36,155 nucleotides of DNA from an uncultured Lachnospiraceae bacterium (GCA_902767135.1 CACXGE010000078.1:1-36155), one strand, 5' to 3'; shown: positions 26,251 to 36,067, counted from the stretch's first letter. Notes: a model not told the origin generated them from the sequence alone. A program made the numbers and translations.

Positions 26251-27009
26251 ATGAAAGGATATCTTATAAGAAACATGAGAAATATAAAATTAATTTTAGA
26301 ATATGATGGAAGCCGTTATAACGGCTGGCAACGTCTTGGCAAAGACGACAATACCAACACTTTGGAGAATAAATTATCAGAAGTGATTAAGAAAATGTCA
26401 GGAGAAGATGCCACACTTTACTGTGGATGCAGAACAGAAACCGGAGTACACGCACATTATCAAGTAGTAAATTTTAAAACCGCATCCCCATTGAAATTAT
26501 ACGAAATCAAAAATTATTTTAACCGTTATCTTCCCATGGATATTGCGGTTTTAGAAATCGAAGAAATGCCGGAACGCTTTCATGCGGCTTTGAATGCCAA
26601 AGCAATCACATATATGTACCGCATTTGTATCAGCCAGGTTCCTTCCGTTTTCGAGAGAAAATACGTTTACTACAGTTTCAAAAAACCGGATGTGGATAAA
26701 ATGAAAATTGCAGCAAACCATTTGCTGGGAACCCACGATTTCAAATATTTTTCTTCTGTAAAAAAAGCAAAATCCACCACAAAAAATATTTCTTCCATCG
26801 AGATTTATTCCGATGAAGAGGAAATCCAGATTTCTATCACAGCCAACGGTTTTCTGCATAATATGGTTCGTATGATCGTGCAGACTCTCATTGATATCGG
26901 TCTCTCTAACCGACCTATAGAGGATACCAAACGAATTCTGGAAGGAAAGGAAACCGCTTCCACTCCTGCCAAAGCCCAGGGATTATTTTTGGAACATATA
27001 CAGTATTAA
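26251..27009 (+). CDS. truA: tRNA pseudouridine synthase A family protein with Glu at the catalytic Asp position
   Basis: TruA makes pseudouridine at tRNA positions 38-40. The 252-residue product has normal length and family landmarks: LEYDGSRYNGWQ near the N-terminus, the tyrosine motif in ITYMYRI, GTHDFKYFSS, and the C-terminal HNMVRMIVQTLIDIG. The catalytic motif, normally GRTDxGVHA with the invariant Asp, reads CRTETGVHA here (codon GAA at 26437-26439, Glu63). That is a conservative change at the nucleophile, so activity or specificity may differ from classical TruA. The start is uncertain: neither ATG 26251 nor the in-frame ATG 26275 (MRNIKLILEYDG, closer to the usual N-terminus) has a good ribosome site. 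The gene stands alone and is bracketed by two family-2 palindromes. Confidence 0.85.
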   Translation: MKGYLIRNMRNIKLILEYDGSRYNGWQRLGKDDNTNTLENKLSEVIKKMSGEDATLYCGCRTETGVHAHYQVVNFKTASPLKLYEIKNYFNRYLPMDIAVLEIEEMPERFHAALNAKAITYMYRICISQVPSVFERKYVYYSFKKPDVDKMKIAANHLLGTHDFKYFSSVKKAKSTTKNISSIEIYSDEEEIQISITANGFLHNMVRMIVQTLIDIGLSNRPIEDTKRILEGKETASTPAKAQGLFLEHIQY

Positions 27010-27013
27010 AATT

Positions 27014-27045
27014 TCGCTGACACGAGTATTCTCTCGTGTCAGCGA
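27014..27045. terminator. Strong hairpin after truA
   Basis: Arms TCGCTGACACGAG and CTCGTGTCAGCGA pair perfectly over 13 bp around a 6-nt loop, 5 bp after the truA stop. No U-run follows on the plus strand, while the minus side reads AAATTTTAAT, so it may act for the convergent MATE gene or as an mRNA 3' end stabiliser. It shares the word GCTGACAC with the hairpin at the right end of the window. Confidence 0.55.
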
Positions 27046-27056
27046 TGAAAAAATGC

Positions 27057-27083
27057 AACAGTTTAGCCTATGGCTAAACTATT
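27057..27083. repeat. Palindromic repeat family 2, copy 3
   Basis: It matches the copy at 26122 across AACAGTTTAGCCTATGGC and beyond, with one arm mismatch (ACTATT instead of ACTGTT). It lies between the convergent truA and MATE genes, 26 bp from the MATE stop. Confidence 0.85.
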
Positions 27084-27109
27084 ACAAAAAAATACATCCA
27101 TATTCCTTG

Positions 27110-28462
27110 TTATGCATCAACAGACTTTCCCGAACCGTACCGCAATTTTGCAATCCACAACAGCACTGCTTTACAGACATTATCCATTATCATACAATAC
27201 CAGACCGCCTGTAAATCCAGCTTCCAGACCACAACACAAAGATAAGAAAACAAGATTCTCACTCCCCACATACTGGCAGTTTCAATCACAAAAGCATACT
27301 GATTCTTTCCCAGTCCATTAAAAATCCCTTCCAACACAATCATCAATCCGAAAAATGGTTCCGAAAAGGCTACCAATTTTAACATATCAGCACCTAGCAG
27401 GGCTACTTCCTCCACCGGAGTAAATAATTTCATCAACGGGACTGCAATGAAATACAATACCATCCCGGACAAAAACATCATGGCAACGGTAAGATAAATA
27501 CTTACCTTACAGACATGGTCTAACTTCTTTTCATCCTGTTCCCCCAAGGCAATTCCCACCAGGGTTGAGGTGGCAGTTCTTAAACCGTATCCAGGAATGT
27601 AGAACAAAGTTTCTGCCGTTACCGCCAGGGAATGTGCCGCAAACACTCTAGTGCCCATACCAGACACCAGCCTGGCAAAAATCACATAACCAAAACAGGA
27701 CGTAAGACTGTTCCCCATAACAGGCATTCCAATACAAACCACTTCCTTTGTTGCCTCCCAGTCAAAAATATCCCTTAATTTTTCCCACTTCCAATATAAC
27801 AACCTATTCCTTCGATATGCCACAAACATCAAAATCCCCCCAACCGTATATGAGATTGCCGAAGAAATTGCTGCCCCTGTCACATTCCAGTCCAAGCCAA
27901 AAATAAACACCATATTCAAACCGATATTGAGGAGATTGGAAAGCAAATTAATATACATTGGGGTTTTTGTGTCCTTTGTTGCCCGAATCACTGAGCCTAA
28001 GACAGAAGATGTAACACGAAACAGCATAGGCAGACTGATAATCATAAAATATCTGGATGCACTCTCACATATATCCGGGGCTGCCCCCATCCACTCTGGA
28101 ATATATTTTCCCAACATCAAAGAAGGTACCCCCACGATAAAAGTACATACCAAAATAAAAAAAACTGCCTGTTTTGAGTATTTCGTTATATTTTCTTTCT
28201 TATCTGCCCCTATATTCCTTGCTATCAATGCCAATAAAGCAACTGCTGCCCCGTGAGGTATACTGTTTACCACCCATGTAATGGTCGTTGTCACACTTAT
28301 GGCTGCCGTAGCATTTTCCCCCAGACTGCCTACCATTGCTGTATCTACATACTGAAGTAAGGTAGACAAAACCTCCTCTAATATTGTAGGTATGGATAAG
28401 GTAATCAAAGTCCTGAGAATACTCCCTTTGTCCCTGACACTTTCTGATATTTTACCTCTCAT
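27110..28462 (-). CDS. MATE family multidrug/cation antiporter
   Basis: This 450-residue protein is an integral membrane transporter of the MATE (MOP superfamily) type, which exports drugs, toxins or metabolites in exchange for Na+ or H+. It opens with ITLSIPTILEEVLSTLLQYVDTAMVGSLG, the family's typical first helices, and about twelve hydrophobic segments follow in two related halves (first half to about 220; second starting near VVCIGMPVMGNSLTSCFGY). Length is normal. The ATG at 28462 has GGAAGGAGAGGG upstream. The hairpin at 28506-28526 separates it from the small secreted-protein gene before it, so it may have its own promoter or depend on read-through. The substrate is unknown. Confidence 0.92.
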   Translation of the reverse strand: MRGKISESVRDKGSILRTLITLSIPTILEEVLSTLLQYVDTAMVGSLGENATAAISVTTTITWVVNSIPHGAAVALLALIARNIGADKKENITKYSKQAVFFILVCTFIVGVPSLMLGKYIPEWMGAAPDICESASRYFMIISLPMLFRVTSSVLGSVIRATKDTKTPMYINLLSNLLNIGLNMVFIFGLDWNVTGAAISSAISYTVGGILMFVAYRRNRLLYWKWEKLRDIFDWEATKEVVCIGMPVMGNSLTSCFGYVIFARLVSGMGTRVFAAHSLAVTAETLFYIPGYGLRTATSTLVGIALGEQDEKKLDHVCKVSIYLTVAMMFLSGMVLYFIAVPLMKLFTPVEEVALLGADMLKLVAFSEPFFGLMIVLEGIFNGLGKNQYAFVIETASMWGVRILFSYLCVVVWKLDLQAVWYCMIMDNVCKAVLLWIAKLRYGSGKSVDA

Positions 28463-28505
28463 TTTCCCTCTCCTTCCGCACAGTATTTTTTAAGGGCAAA
28501 ATATT

Positions 28506-28526
28506 AGGGCCAAATATTTTGGCCCT
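28506..28526 (-). terminator. Terminator-like hairpin between the 140-aa gene and the MATE gene
   Basis: Arms AGGGCCAAA and TTTGGCCCT pair perfectly over 9 bp with a 3-nt loop, 9 bp after the stop of the 140-aa gene. On the minus strand it is followed by TAATATTTT, a moderate U-run. Confidence 0.65.
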
Positions 28527-28534
28527 TGTTTTTT

Positions 28535-28957
28535 CTACTCTGTAATTTCAATCCATAAATTCAATCGAACACTGCCCTTTTGCATACTGGTCATCACTAT
28601 ATTGGCTACATACTGTCCAGGTTTCGCATCAATGGATCTGATGTTCAATGAATTTTTTTCACTATCCGGGTGAACATATAGCCCAACGTCATCATAAGTT
28701 ATTTTTGAAATATAATAATTACCTGTGTCAAAATGTTCAAATTCCACGGTAGCAATATCATTTTCCTTCAACTTAATTCTACTCACATTCAATTCTGGCT
28801 GACCTGTAGGTGTCACCAGAGGTTGATGTACCGCCTGACCATCTGCCATAGCTGTCTCAATCTGATTGTGCATAGTCGCACCTGTAACTAATATTCCCCC
28901 AACCAAAATGATGCCTGCTGTCAACATCCTCCCTCTTTGGTTCGAAATATTAATCAT
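28535..28957 (-). CDS. Small secreted or membrane-anchored beta-rich protein, unknown function
   Basis: The 140-residue product has a basic start (MINISNQRGRM), a hydrophobic segment (LTAGIILVGGILVTGATM, about 12-29) that is either a signal peptide or an anchor, a Pro/Gln/Thr linker, and an ~80-residue C-terminal domain of alternating beta-type sequence (ISKITYDDVGLYVHP, GQYVANIVMTS, SVRLNLWIEIT). The last resembles an Ig-like or bacterial-adhesion fold, but I recognise no family. The ATG at 28957 has AAGGAG ten bases upstream. A good promoter lies at 29002-29030. Its neighbours are a peptidoglycan amidase upstream on the same strand and a MATE exporter downstream. Confidence 0.7.
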   Translation of the reverse strand: MINISNQRGRMLTAGIILVGGILVTGATMHNQIETAMADGQAVHQPLVTPTGQPELNVSRIKLKENDIATVEFEHFDTGNYYISKITYDDVGLYVHPDSEKNSLNIRSIDAKPGQYVANIVMTSMQKGSVRLNLWIEITE

Positions 28958-29001
28958 AAATTCATAACTCCTTCTTTCACTTCTTTCTATTTAATACAAT
29001 T

Positions 29002-29030
29002 ATTTTAACATTTGTTTAATAATTTTGCAA
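29002..29030 (-). promoter_or_regulatory. Promoter of the 140-aa secreted-protein gene
   Basis: On the minus strand TTGCAA (29025-29030), a 17-bp spacer and TAAAAT (29002-29007) form a plausible sigma-A promoter 45 bp before the start codon. The region is very AT-rich, so a chance match is possible. Confidence 0.5.
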
Positions 29031-29082
29031 TATTTTTTATACATTTAAATTGTAAACAATTTGTTAAGAAACACCCCTTATT

Positions 29083-29958
29083 TTATAACTGATTTTCTGT
29101 TATGGAAGGAGTGATGGTCTGTTCACCAATGCCATAAAAACTGTCGTGTTCTTCCTTGTCTACCTCTCTGGAATTCCCTTTCATATATGCATCTACCGCC
29201 ATTTTAAACTTTGTCCATTCCTCCTCATTGTCCACAAAATACTTGGGACAAGCTTTTCCCGTCACGTCATAATGGCGAATCACTGCATCCGCCTCTAAAT
29301 TAAACTTGGTGCATAGATAAGCGCAAAGCCTAACCACAGAATCATAGGTGGCATCGTTAAACTTTCCAGTCTCATCCATATGACAACATTCAATACTTAT
29401 AGTATCGAAATTTCTCTGATTGGAAGCATATGCTCTCTCTGAGGTAGGAATACACTGAATCACTTCTCCCTCCAGCCCCACTACAAAATGGCTGCTGACA
29501 CTGGTAAGATGACTGTCTTTTAACCCATCAAAAAAATCACGGTTTTGCTGTGCTGTAGTTCCCGGATTTGCTGTGTAGTGTACTACAATGCCTGTTATTT
29601 TCTCTGTAGAAATCTGAGGTCTGGAATATTCATTTGGTGTTATCAATTGAACATCTATCTCAGGTTTGTTTTCCATAATTCGGTACACTGTAGTGTCCTT
29701 TTGCTTTTCCTCCACAAACTGTATACTTTCTTTCACACTTTTGTGGTGAACAATGCCATTGATAATAAGAACCAGTGCAAGGATGATCAGCGCTCCTCCA
29801 CCAAAAACACAAATTCTTGCAATATAAACCTGCCTTCTCCTTTTTTTCATCCGCAACGCTTTTCTTCTCTGATATTCTTCTGACTGTCTGTAATTTTTTC
29901 TCTGAACATTTCCCCTGTCTCCTCTGGGAATATCTCTTTGGTTATTTCTATCTTCCAT
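29083..29958 (-). CDS. Membrane-anchored N-acetylmuramoyl-L-alanine amidase (Amidase_2)
   Basis: This 291-residue protein should cleave the bond between muramic acid and the peptide stem of peptidoglycan. A charged cytoplasmic N-terminus (Arg/Lys/Asn rich, ~1-42) precedes one membrane helix (VYIARICVFGGGALIILALV region, ~43-68). An extracytoplasmic linker and the Amidase_2/PGRP domain (~120-255) follow. The zinc ligands are recognisable: His in GIVVHYTANPGT, and His and Cys in VIRHYDVTGKACP; SIECCH holds the conserved Glu. The frame opens at 29988, but the ATG at 29958 (MEDRNNQRD) has AGGGGA well placed, and the longer start does not. It lies just after the guaB terminator and has its own extended -10 at 30010. 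Confidence 0.88.
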   Translation of the reverse strand: MEDRNNQRDIPRGDRGNVQRKNYRQSEEYQRRKALRMKKRRRQVYIARICVFGGGALIILALVLIINGIVHHKSVKESIQFVEEKQKDTTVYRIMENKPEIDVQLITPNEYSRPQISTEKITGIVVHYTANPGTTAQQNRDFFDGLKDSHLTSVSSHFVVGLEGEVIQCIPTSERAYASNQRNFDTISIECCHMDETGKFNDATYDSVVRLCAYLCTKFNLEADAVIRHYDVTGKACPKYFVDNEEEWTKFKMAVDAYMKGNSREVDKEEHDSFYGIGEQTITPSITENQL

Positions 29959-30009
29959 AATCCCCTGTTTCCTTTCCGTTATTGGCATTCAAAAACACAC
30001 TCATGTTAC

Positions 30010-30018
30010 AGTATACCA
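30010..30018 (-). promoter_or_regulatory. Extended -10 promoter of the amidase gene
   Basis: The minus strand reads TGGTATACT, an extended -10, about 52 bp before the chosen start. No good -35 is visible. It lies downstream of the guaB terminator, which supports independent transcription. Confidence 0.45.
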
Positions 30019-30074
30019 CAGGTTTCGACAAAATTTCTTAATTTTTTTTAAATACTTTCTTTTTATTCTTTTAA

Positions 30075-30103
30075 ACAAAAAACTCCCATGAAATTCATGA
30101 GAG
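30075..30103 (-). terminator. Rho-independent terminator of guaB
   Basis: On the minus strand CTCTCATG, AATTT, CATGGGAG (one mismatch) is followed by TTTTTTGTTT. It begins 25 bp after the guaB stop. Confidence 0.85.
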
Positions 30104-30127
30104 CCTTTTATCAATTCCCTGTATTTT

Positions 30128-31672
<1,545 letters not shown>

Positions 31673-31683
31673 TTTTAATTCGA

Positions 31684-31715
31684 ATAGAAAGCGGATAAAG
31701 TTATCCGCTTTCTAT
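31684..31715. repeat. Strong 14-15 bp inverted repeat upstream of guaB
   Basis: ATAGAAAGCGGATAA (31684-31698) and TTATCCGCTTTCTAT (31701-31715) are perfectly complementary. No clean U-run follows on either strand. It lies between the guaB leader repeat and the hairpin at 31721-31760. Confidence 0.8.
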
Positions 31716-31720
31716 CTCAC

Positions 31721-31760
31721 AAAACAGCATCAACCACACTCTTTCACAAAATGCTGTTTT
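31721..31760 (-). terminator. Candidate terminator of the 173-aa membrane-protein gene
   Basis: AAAACAGCAT and ATGCTGTTTT pair perfectly over 10 bp around a 20-nt loop, about 60 bp after the stop of the minus-strand 173-aa gene. The arm ends in TTTT on both strands. The long loop makes it a less typical terminator. Confidence 0.5.
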
Positions 31761-31820
31761 CTATTCATTTCTTGTATTGACTAAGTTTATCAGACTTTTT
31801 CTCTCATGTCAATAAATGTA

Positions 31821-32342
31821 TTACAAATTCCTACATATTTTTGCGTTTTCCATAAAAATTTTTCTTGGTGCTACGTTGTACATCATAGATAAGATTTCCT
31901 GATTTAACTCCATAAGGATAAGATACTGGATTTCCTTTCCATTAAATATTACTGTATAGCTTGGTTTCCCTGTTTTACTTGTGAAATCAAGTTTTTTTAA
32001 TTCTTTATTTTTATACTCTTGAAGGTGCTCTGAGCCTGTAGGTGCTACCATATCAATCTTCTCTATCGGCATATTGATTACCGCCTTACGTTTGTCTTTT
32101 GCAATAATCTTATCCACACTAAGTTCCCCACCTACGAATAAATATTCATATTCTAAGTCAACCTTTCCACGAAACAGGTAGTAGATTCCACAAAAAGCTG
32201 CCGCAACAAAAAAGGTAATCATATTTCCTAACAGTGTAAGAAGTACGCTTGCACCGATAATTCCTATAATAAGGGCCTTTGCTATCACTGCCCCGATTGG
32301 TGGTTTTCGTTTAATTAAAAGTTCTACGTATGATTCTGACAT
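31821..32342 (-). CDS. Small membrane protein, possibly DUF6106 family
   Basis: The 173-residue product has a short charged N-terminus (MSESYVELLIKRKPP), two close hydrophobic segments (about 18-36 and 41-58), and a soluble beta/alpha domain of ~110 residues that includes LEYEYLFVGGELSVDKII and SYTVIFNGKEIQYLIL. The layout, with a bacterial-PH-like soluble domain after a two-helix hairpin, resembles an unnamed Firmicutes family I tentatively recall as DUF6106. The function is unknown. The ATG has AAGGAG well placed. It is divergent from the 220-aa gene, and guaB follows it on the same strand after 238 bp of palindromes. Confidence 0.7.
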   Translation of the reverse strand: MSESYVELLIKRKPPIGAVIAKALIIGIIGASVLLTLLGNMITFFVAAAFCGIYYLFRGKVDLEYEYLFVGGELSVDKIIAKDKRKAVINMPIEKIDMVAPTGSEHLQEYKNKELKKLDFTSKTGKPSYTVIFNGKEIQYLILMELNQEILSMMYNVAPRKIFMENAKICRNL

Positions 32343-32507
32343 AGTTTCTTCTCCTTCTCTGATTTTACTCTACAATTATTGCCCTTGACAAAATCCGGCA
32401 ACAATAAACATTTTAACAAATGACATATAATAAGAAAAGACCTTTTTTTATTCTTCTTCCTTATTTTATATTTTTTATAAGAATTTAAGATTTTCAAACT
32501 GTTTTTA

Positions 32508-32516
32508 TGTTATAAT
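32508..32516 (+). promoter_or_regulatory. Extended -10 promoter of the 220-aa gene
   Basis: TGTTATAAT lies 68 bp before the start codon and is embedded in ATGTTATAATG, the same word seen at the MCP promoter. The repeat copy at 32525-32549 lies just downstream, so it would be transcribed as part of the 5' UTR. Confidence 0.55.
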
Positions 32517-32524
32517 GCTTGTGA

Positions 32525-32549
32525 CTGTTCCGTGACTCTGAACAGATAC
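32525..32549 (+). repeat. Palindromic leader repeat, family 1, copy D
   Basis: CTGTTC and GAACAG form the core arms with CCGTGACTCT between them, followed by ATAC. It sits between the promoter and the ribosome site of the 220-aa gene, 35 bp before the ATG. Confidence 0.75.
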
Positions 32550-32583
32550 GAATGCTTTATGTTATTTTTGTAGGGAGGTTACC

Positions 32584-33246
32584 ATGAAAGCAACAAAGCA
32601 GATGTTACACAAAAAACTGTCCTACCTTTGGGACTACTACCGATTTCATATAATTGCAGGTGTTTTCGTCCTGATTCTTATCATTGCAGGGATTTGTTTT
32701 TCCATGCAAAACAATAAACCCATATTTTTAAACGGCTATTTTCTCAATGCTGACTGGGGGGATGAACTGGCTGGAAAAATGTTAGAAGACTATGCGAATT
32801 CTAAAAACTGTGATTTAACTCAGTACAAAGCTTATTTTAATAGTTCCGTCTATATTGATACAGAATTGAAAGACCAGATGAGTTCCGTTGCCTACACCAA
32901 GGTGATGTCAGAATTTGACATGAAACGGGTGGACTTCTTTTTTGCGAATCAAACTATTTTTGATTATTTTGGCCCCAAGGAAGCATTTCTTGACTTAGAA
33001 AAGAATCTGCCAAATGATTTATTAGAGAAATGTCAGGATAATCTGATAAAAACCCAGCAATATGATGAAAACAACAAGGTAGTAGGAGATTATGTTGCCG
33101 GAATCGATGTAAGCAATACCAAAAAACTGAAAGAGTATGAAAAATCCCGGAAAATGTATGAAGATTCTCCTGTCATCTTTTCTGTTGCCTATAATACCAT
33201 TCGTTTGGAAGAAGTGATTGATTTTTTAAGATGGCTGGATGAATAG
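32584..33246 (+). CDS. Membrane-anchored extracytoplasmic protein of unknown function
   Basis: The 220-residue protein has a basic/aromatic N-terminus (MKATKQMLHKKLSYLWDYYRFH), one membrane helix (about 21-42, IIAGVFVLILIIAGICF) and an extracytoplasmic domain. The segment VDFFFANQTIFDYFGPKEAFLDLEKNL and the end FSVAYNTIRLEEVIDFLRWL resemble pieces of type-2 extracellular solute-binding proteins, but the protein is about half their length. That resemblance is only an impression. GGGAGG precedes the ATG. It is a single-gene unit closed by the bidirectional terminator at 33247-33291 and is divergent from the 173-aa membrane-protein gene. Confidence 0.7.
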   Translation: MKATKQMLHKKLSYLWDYYRFHIIAGVFVLILIIAGICFSMQNNKPIFLNGYFLNADWGDELAGKMLEDYANSKNCDLTQYKAYFNSSVYIDTELKDQMSSVAYTKVMSEFDMKRVDFFFANQTIFDYFGPKEAFLDLEKNLPNDLLEKCQDNLIKTQQYDENNKVVGDYVAGIDVSNTKKLKEYEKSRKMYEDSPVIFSVAYNTIRLEEVIDFLRWLDE

Positions 33247-33291
33247 AAAAAAGACGCAAGGGACTGTGCAAGCACAATCCTGCGTCTTTTT
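33247..33291. terminator. Bidirectional terminator between the 220-aa gene and groEL
   Basis: The outer arms AAAAAGACGCA and TGCGTCTTTTT enclose an inner stem GGACTGTGC/GCACAATCC (8 of 9), separated by a small bulge. Both strands have U-runs. It ends two convergent transcripts. Confidence 0.9.
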
Positions 33292-33302
33292 ATTTTCCAC
33301 CT

Positions 33303-33322
33303 GGCTGGCAAAAACTGTTACA
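33303..33322. repeat. Half-copy of the family-2 palindrome at the groEL stop
   Basis: GGC followed by AAAACTGTTACAC matches the right arm plus flank of the copy at 26122 (GGCTAAACTGTTACAC), but no left arm is present. It abuts the groEL stop codon. Confidence 0.45.
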
Positions 33323-34972
<1,650 letters not shown>

Positions 34973-34989
34973 TCAATCAATCTTTTTCA

Positions 34990-35277
34990 TTAATCTTCCA
35001 CTACAGCTACAATATCATTCTGCTTTACTACGATGTACTCGTCATTTCCAAGCTTTACTTCCTGTCCTGAGTATTTAGAGAAAATTACCTTATCTCCTTC
35101 TTTTACCAACATGGTAACTTCCTTGCCATCTACCACTCCACCTGGTCCTACAGCGATAACCTCTGCCTGCTGTGGTTTTTCCTGTGACTGACCTGGCAAA
35201 ACGATTCCTGACTTTGTTACCTCTTCAGCTTCTAACTGCTTTAAAACTACCTTATCTCCTAATGGTCTTAACTTCAT
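34990..35277 (-). CDS. groES: 10-kDa co-chaperonin GroES
   Basis: GroES caps the GroEL chamber during folding. The 95-residue product begins MKLRPLGDKVVLK and ends KQNDIVAVVED, with the mobile loop around KSGIVLPGQSQEKPQQ and the roof region GPGGVVDGKEV. The frame is open up to 35319, but the ATG at 35277 has AGGAGG directly upstream and gives the universal GroES start; the longer reading frame would run through the CIRCE operator. It is the first gene of groES-groEL and should be repressed by HrcA and induced by heat or protein-folding stress. Confidence 0.98.
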   Translation of the reverse strand: MKLRPLGDKVVLKQLEAEEVTKSGIVLPGQSQEKPQQAEVIAVGPGGVVDGKEVTMLVKEGDKVIFSKYSGQEVKLGNDEYIVVKQNDIVAVVED

Positions 35278-35312
35278 TTCTATTTCCTCCTTTTTCTTAT
35301 TTACCTGTGTTA

Positions 35313-35339
35313 TTAGCACTCCTTTGATTCGAGTGCTAA
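35313..35339. promoter_or_regulatory. CIRCE operator (HrcA binding site)
   Basis: A perfect match to the consensus TTAGCACTC - 9 nt - GAGTGCTAA lies 36 bp upstream of the groES start. In Firmicutes this is the binding site of the heat-shock repressor HrcA. No hrcA gene is in the window. Confidence 0.99.
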
Positions 35340-35349
35340 TCGATAGTGT

Positions 35350-35378
35350 TATATTATCACTTTATGATAAATGTGCAA
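35350..35378 (-). promoter_or_regulatory. groESL promoter
   Basis: On the minus strand TTGCAC (35373-35378), a 17-bp spacer and AATATA (35350-35355; alternatively TATAAC at 35348-35353 with 19 bp) place the start near 35343, just ahead of CIRCE, which is the usual arrangement. Confidence 0.6.
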
Positions 35379-35380
35379 TC

Positions 35381-35440
35381 TCATTTATCTGTATTTATCC
35401 TCATTTATATTTGTATATTTTTATTTATCTCCATTTATCT
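35381..35440. repeat. Six phased 10-bp repeats upstream of the groESL promoter
   Basis: Six consecutive 10-bp units share the core ATTTATC at exact 10-bp steps (cores start at 35383, 35393, 35403, 35423 and 35433; the fourth unit is degenerate). The array begins 3 bp upstream of the -35 hexamer. The spacing equals about one helical turn. Confidence 0.8.
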
Positions 35441-35513
35441 CGCTTTTCCTTATATTCCGTATTTTGAGAAGATTTCATTTTATTTTTATTTTGTTTATTT
35501 TCTGTTTTTATTT

Positions 35514-35930
35514 CTATTTTTCCATTGCAGCCTGTAATAGTCTATAAATCTCTGGCTTTTCCTTCTTCATATTCAATGGTTCTAAGGCCTTGGTAACCAT
35601 CCCATGAACCGTACTTCCGGTATTTAACAGTTCTCCATCACTTTCCCGGAATACCTTGTAGGAAAACTCCACCTTTACCATATTTAATTTTGTCACAGAT
35701 GTTTCCACAATCACAGTGTCATTATATTTGGCAGCTTTTATGTATTTACAATTTAAGCTGAGCAAGGGAAACATCACTCCATTGGCCTCGATTTCATCAT
35801 AGGGCATTCCCATCTCTTTGGTAAAATCGGTTCTGCCTACCTCATACCAGATAGGATAATTGGAATGATGTACGATTCCCATCTGATCTGTCTCTGCGTA
35901 TCTAACTACTAATTTTGATTTACTTGTCAT
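35514..35930 (-). CDS. Acyl-CoA thioesterase, YbgC/4HBT hotdog family
   Basis: This 138-residue hotdog-fold enzyme should hydrolyse acyl-CoA thioesters in the cytoplasm. The N-terminal motif RYAETDQMGIVHHSNYPIWYE contains the catalytic Asp and the HxxYPxWYE pattern of the 4-hydroxybenzoyl-CoA thioesterase/YbgC family. Length is typical. The frame reaches 35975, but the ATG at 35930 (MTSKSKLVVRYAETD) has AAGGAG seven bases upstream and fits the family start. There is no Tol-Pal context here, unlike in proteobacteria, so the substrate is open. No hairpin terminator follows; the transcript would run into the T-rich region upstream of groES. Confidence 0.9.
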   Translation of the reverse strand: MTSKSKLVVRYAETDQMGIVHHSNYPIWYEVGRTDFTKEMGMPYDEIEANGVMFPLLSLNCKYIKAAKYNDTVIVETSVTKLNMVKVEFSYKVFRESDGELLNTGSTVHGMVTKALEPLNMKKEKPEIYRLLQAAMEK

Positions 35931-35987
35931 TTTTTTCTCCTTTTCTATTCCATGGACTCTTGAAATTTCAAACATAACATAATAATA

Positions 35988-36020
35988 TCGTATCTGTTCA
36001 GAACCAATGAACAGATACGA
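35988..36020. repeat. Palindromic leader repeat, family 1, copy E
   Basis: Arms TCGTATCTGTTCA and TGAACAGATACGA are perfectly complementary over 13 bp with a 7-nt loop. On the minus strand the centre reads TTGGTTC, matching copies A and B. It lies 58 bp upstream of the thioesterase start, the same distance as copy C from guaB. Confidence 0.9.
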
Positions 36021-36043
36021 ACCTTACAGTAAATGTAAGGTTC
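36019..36043. repeat. Perfect hairpin with GTAAA loop, adjoining copy E
   Basis: Arms GAACCTTACA and TGTAAGGTTC (10 bp) flank the loop GTAAA. It overlaps the end of the family-1 copy by two bases. Confidence 0.75.
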
Positions 36044-36067
36044 TGATTGAAGAGAGTGAATACATAG

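Noticed and set aside
27070..27321. 83-codon plus-strand frame after truA
   Set aside because: It overlaps the 3' end of the MATE gene on the other strand, begins in a palindromic repeat and has no ribosome site.
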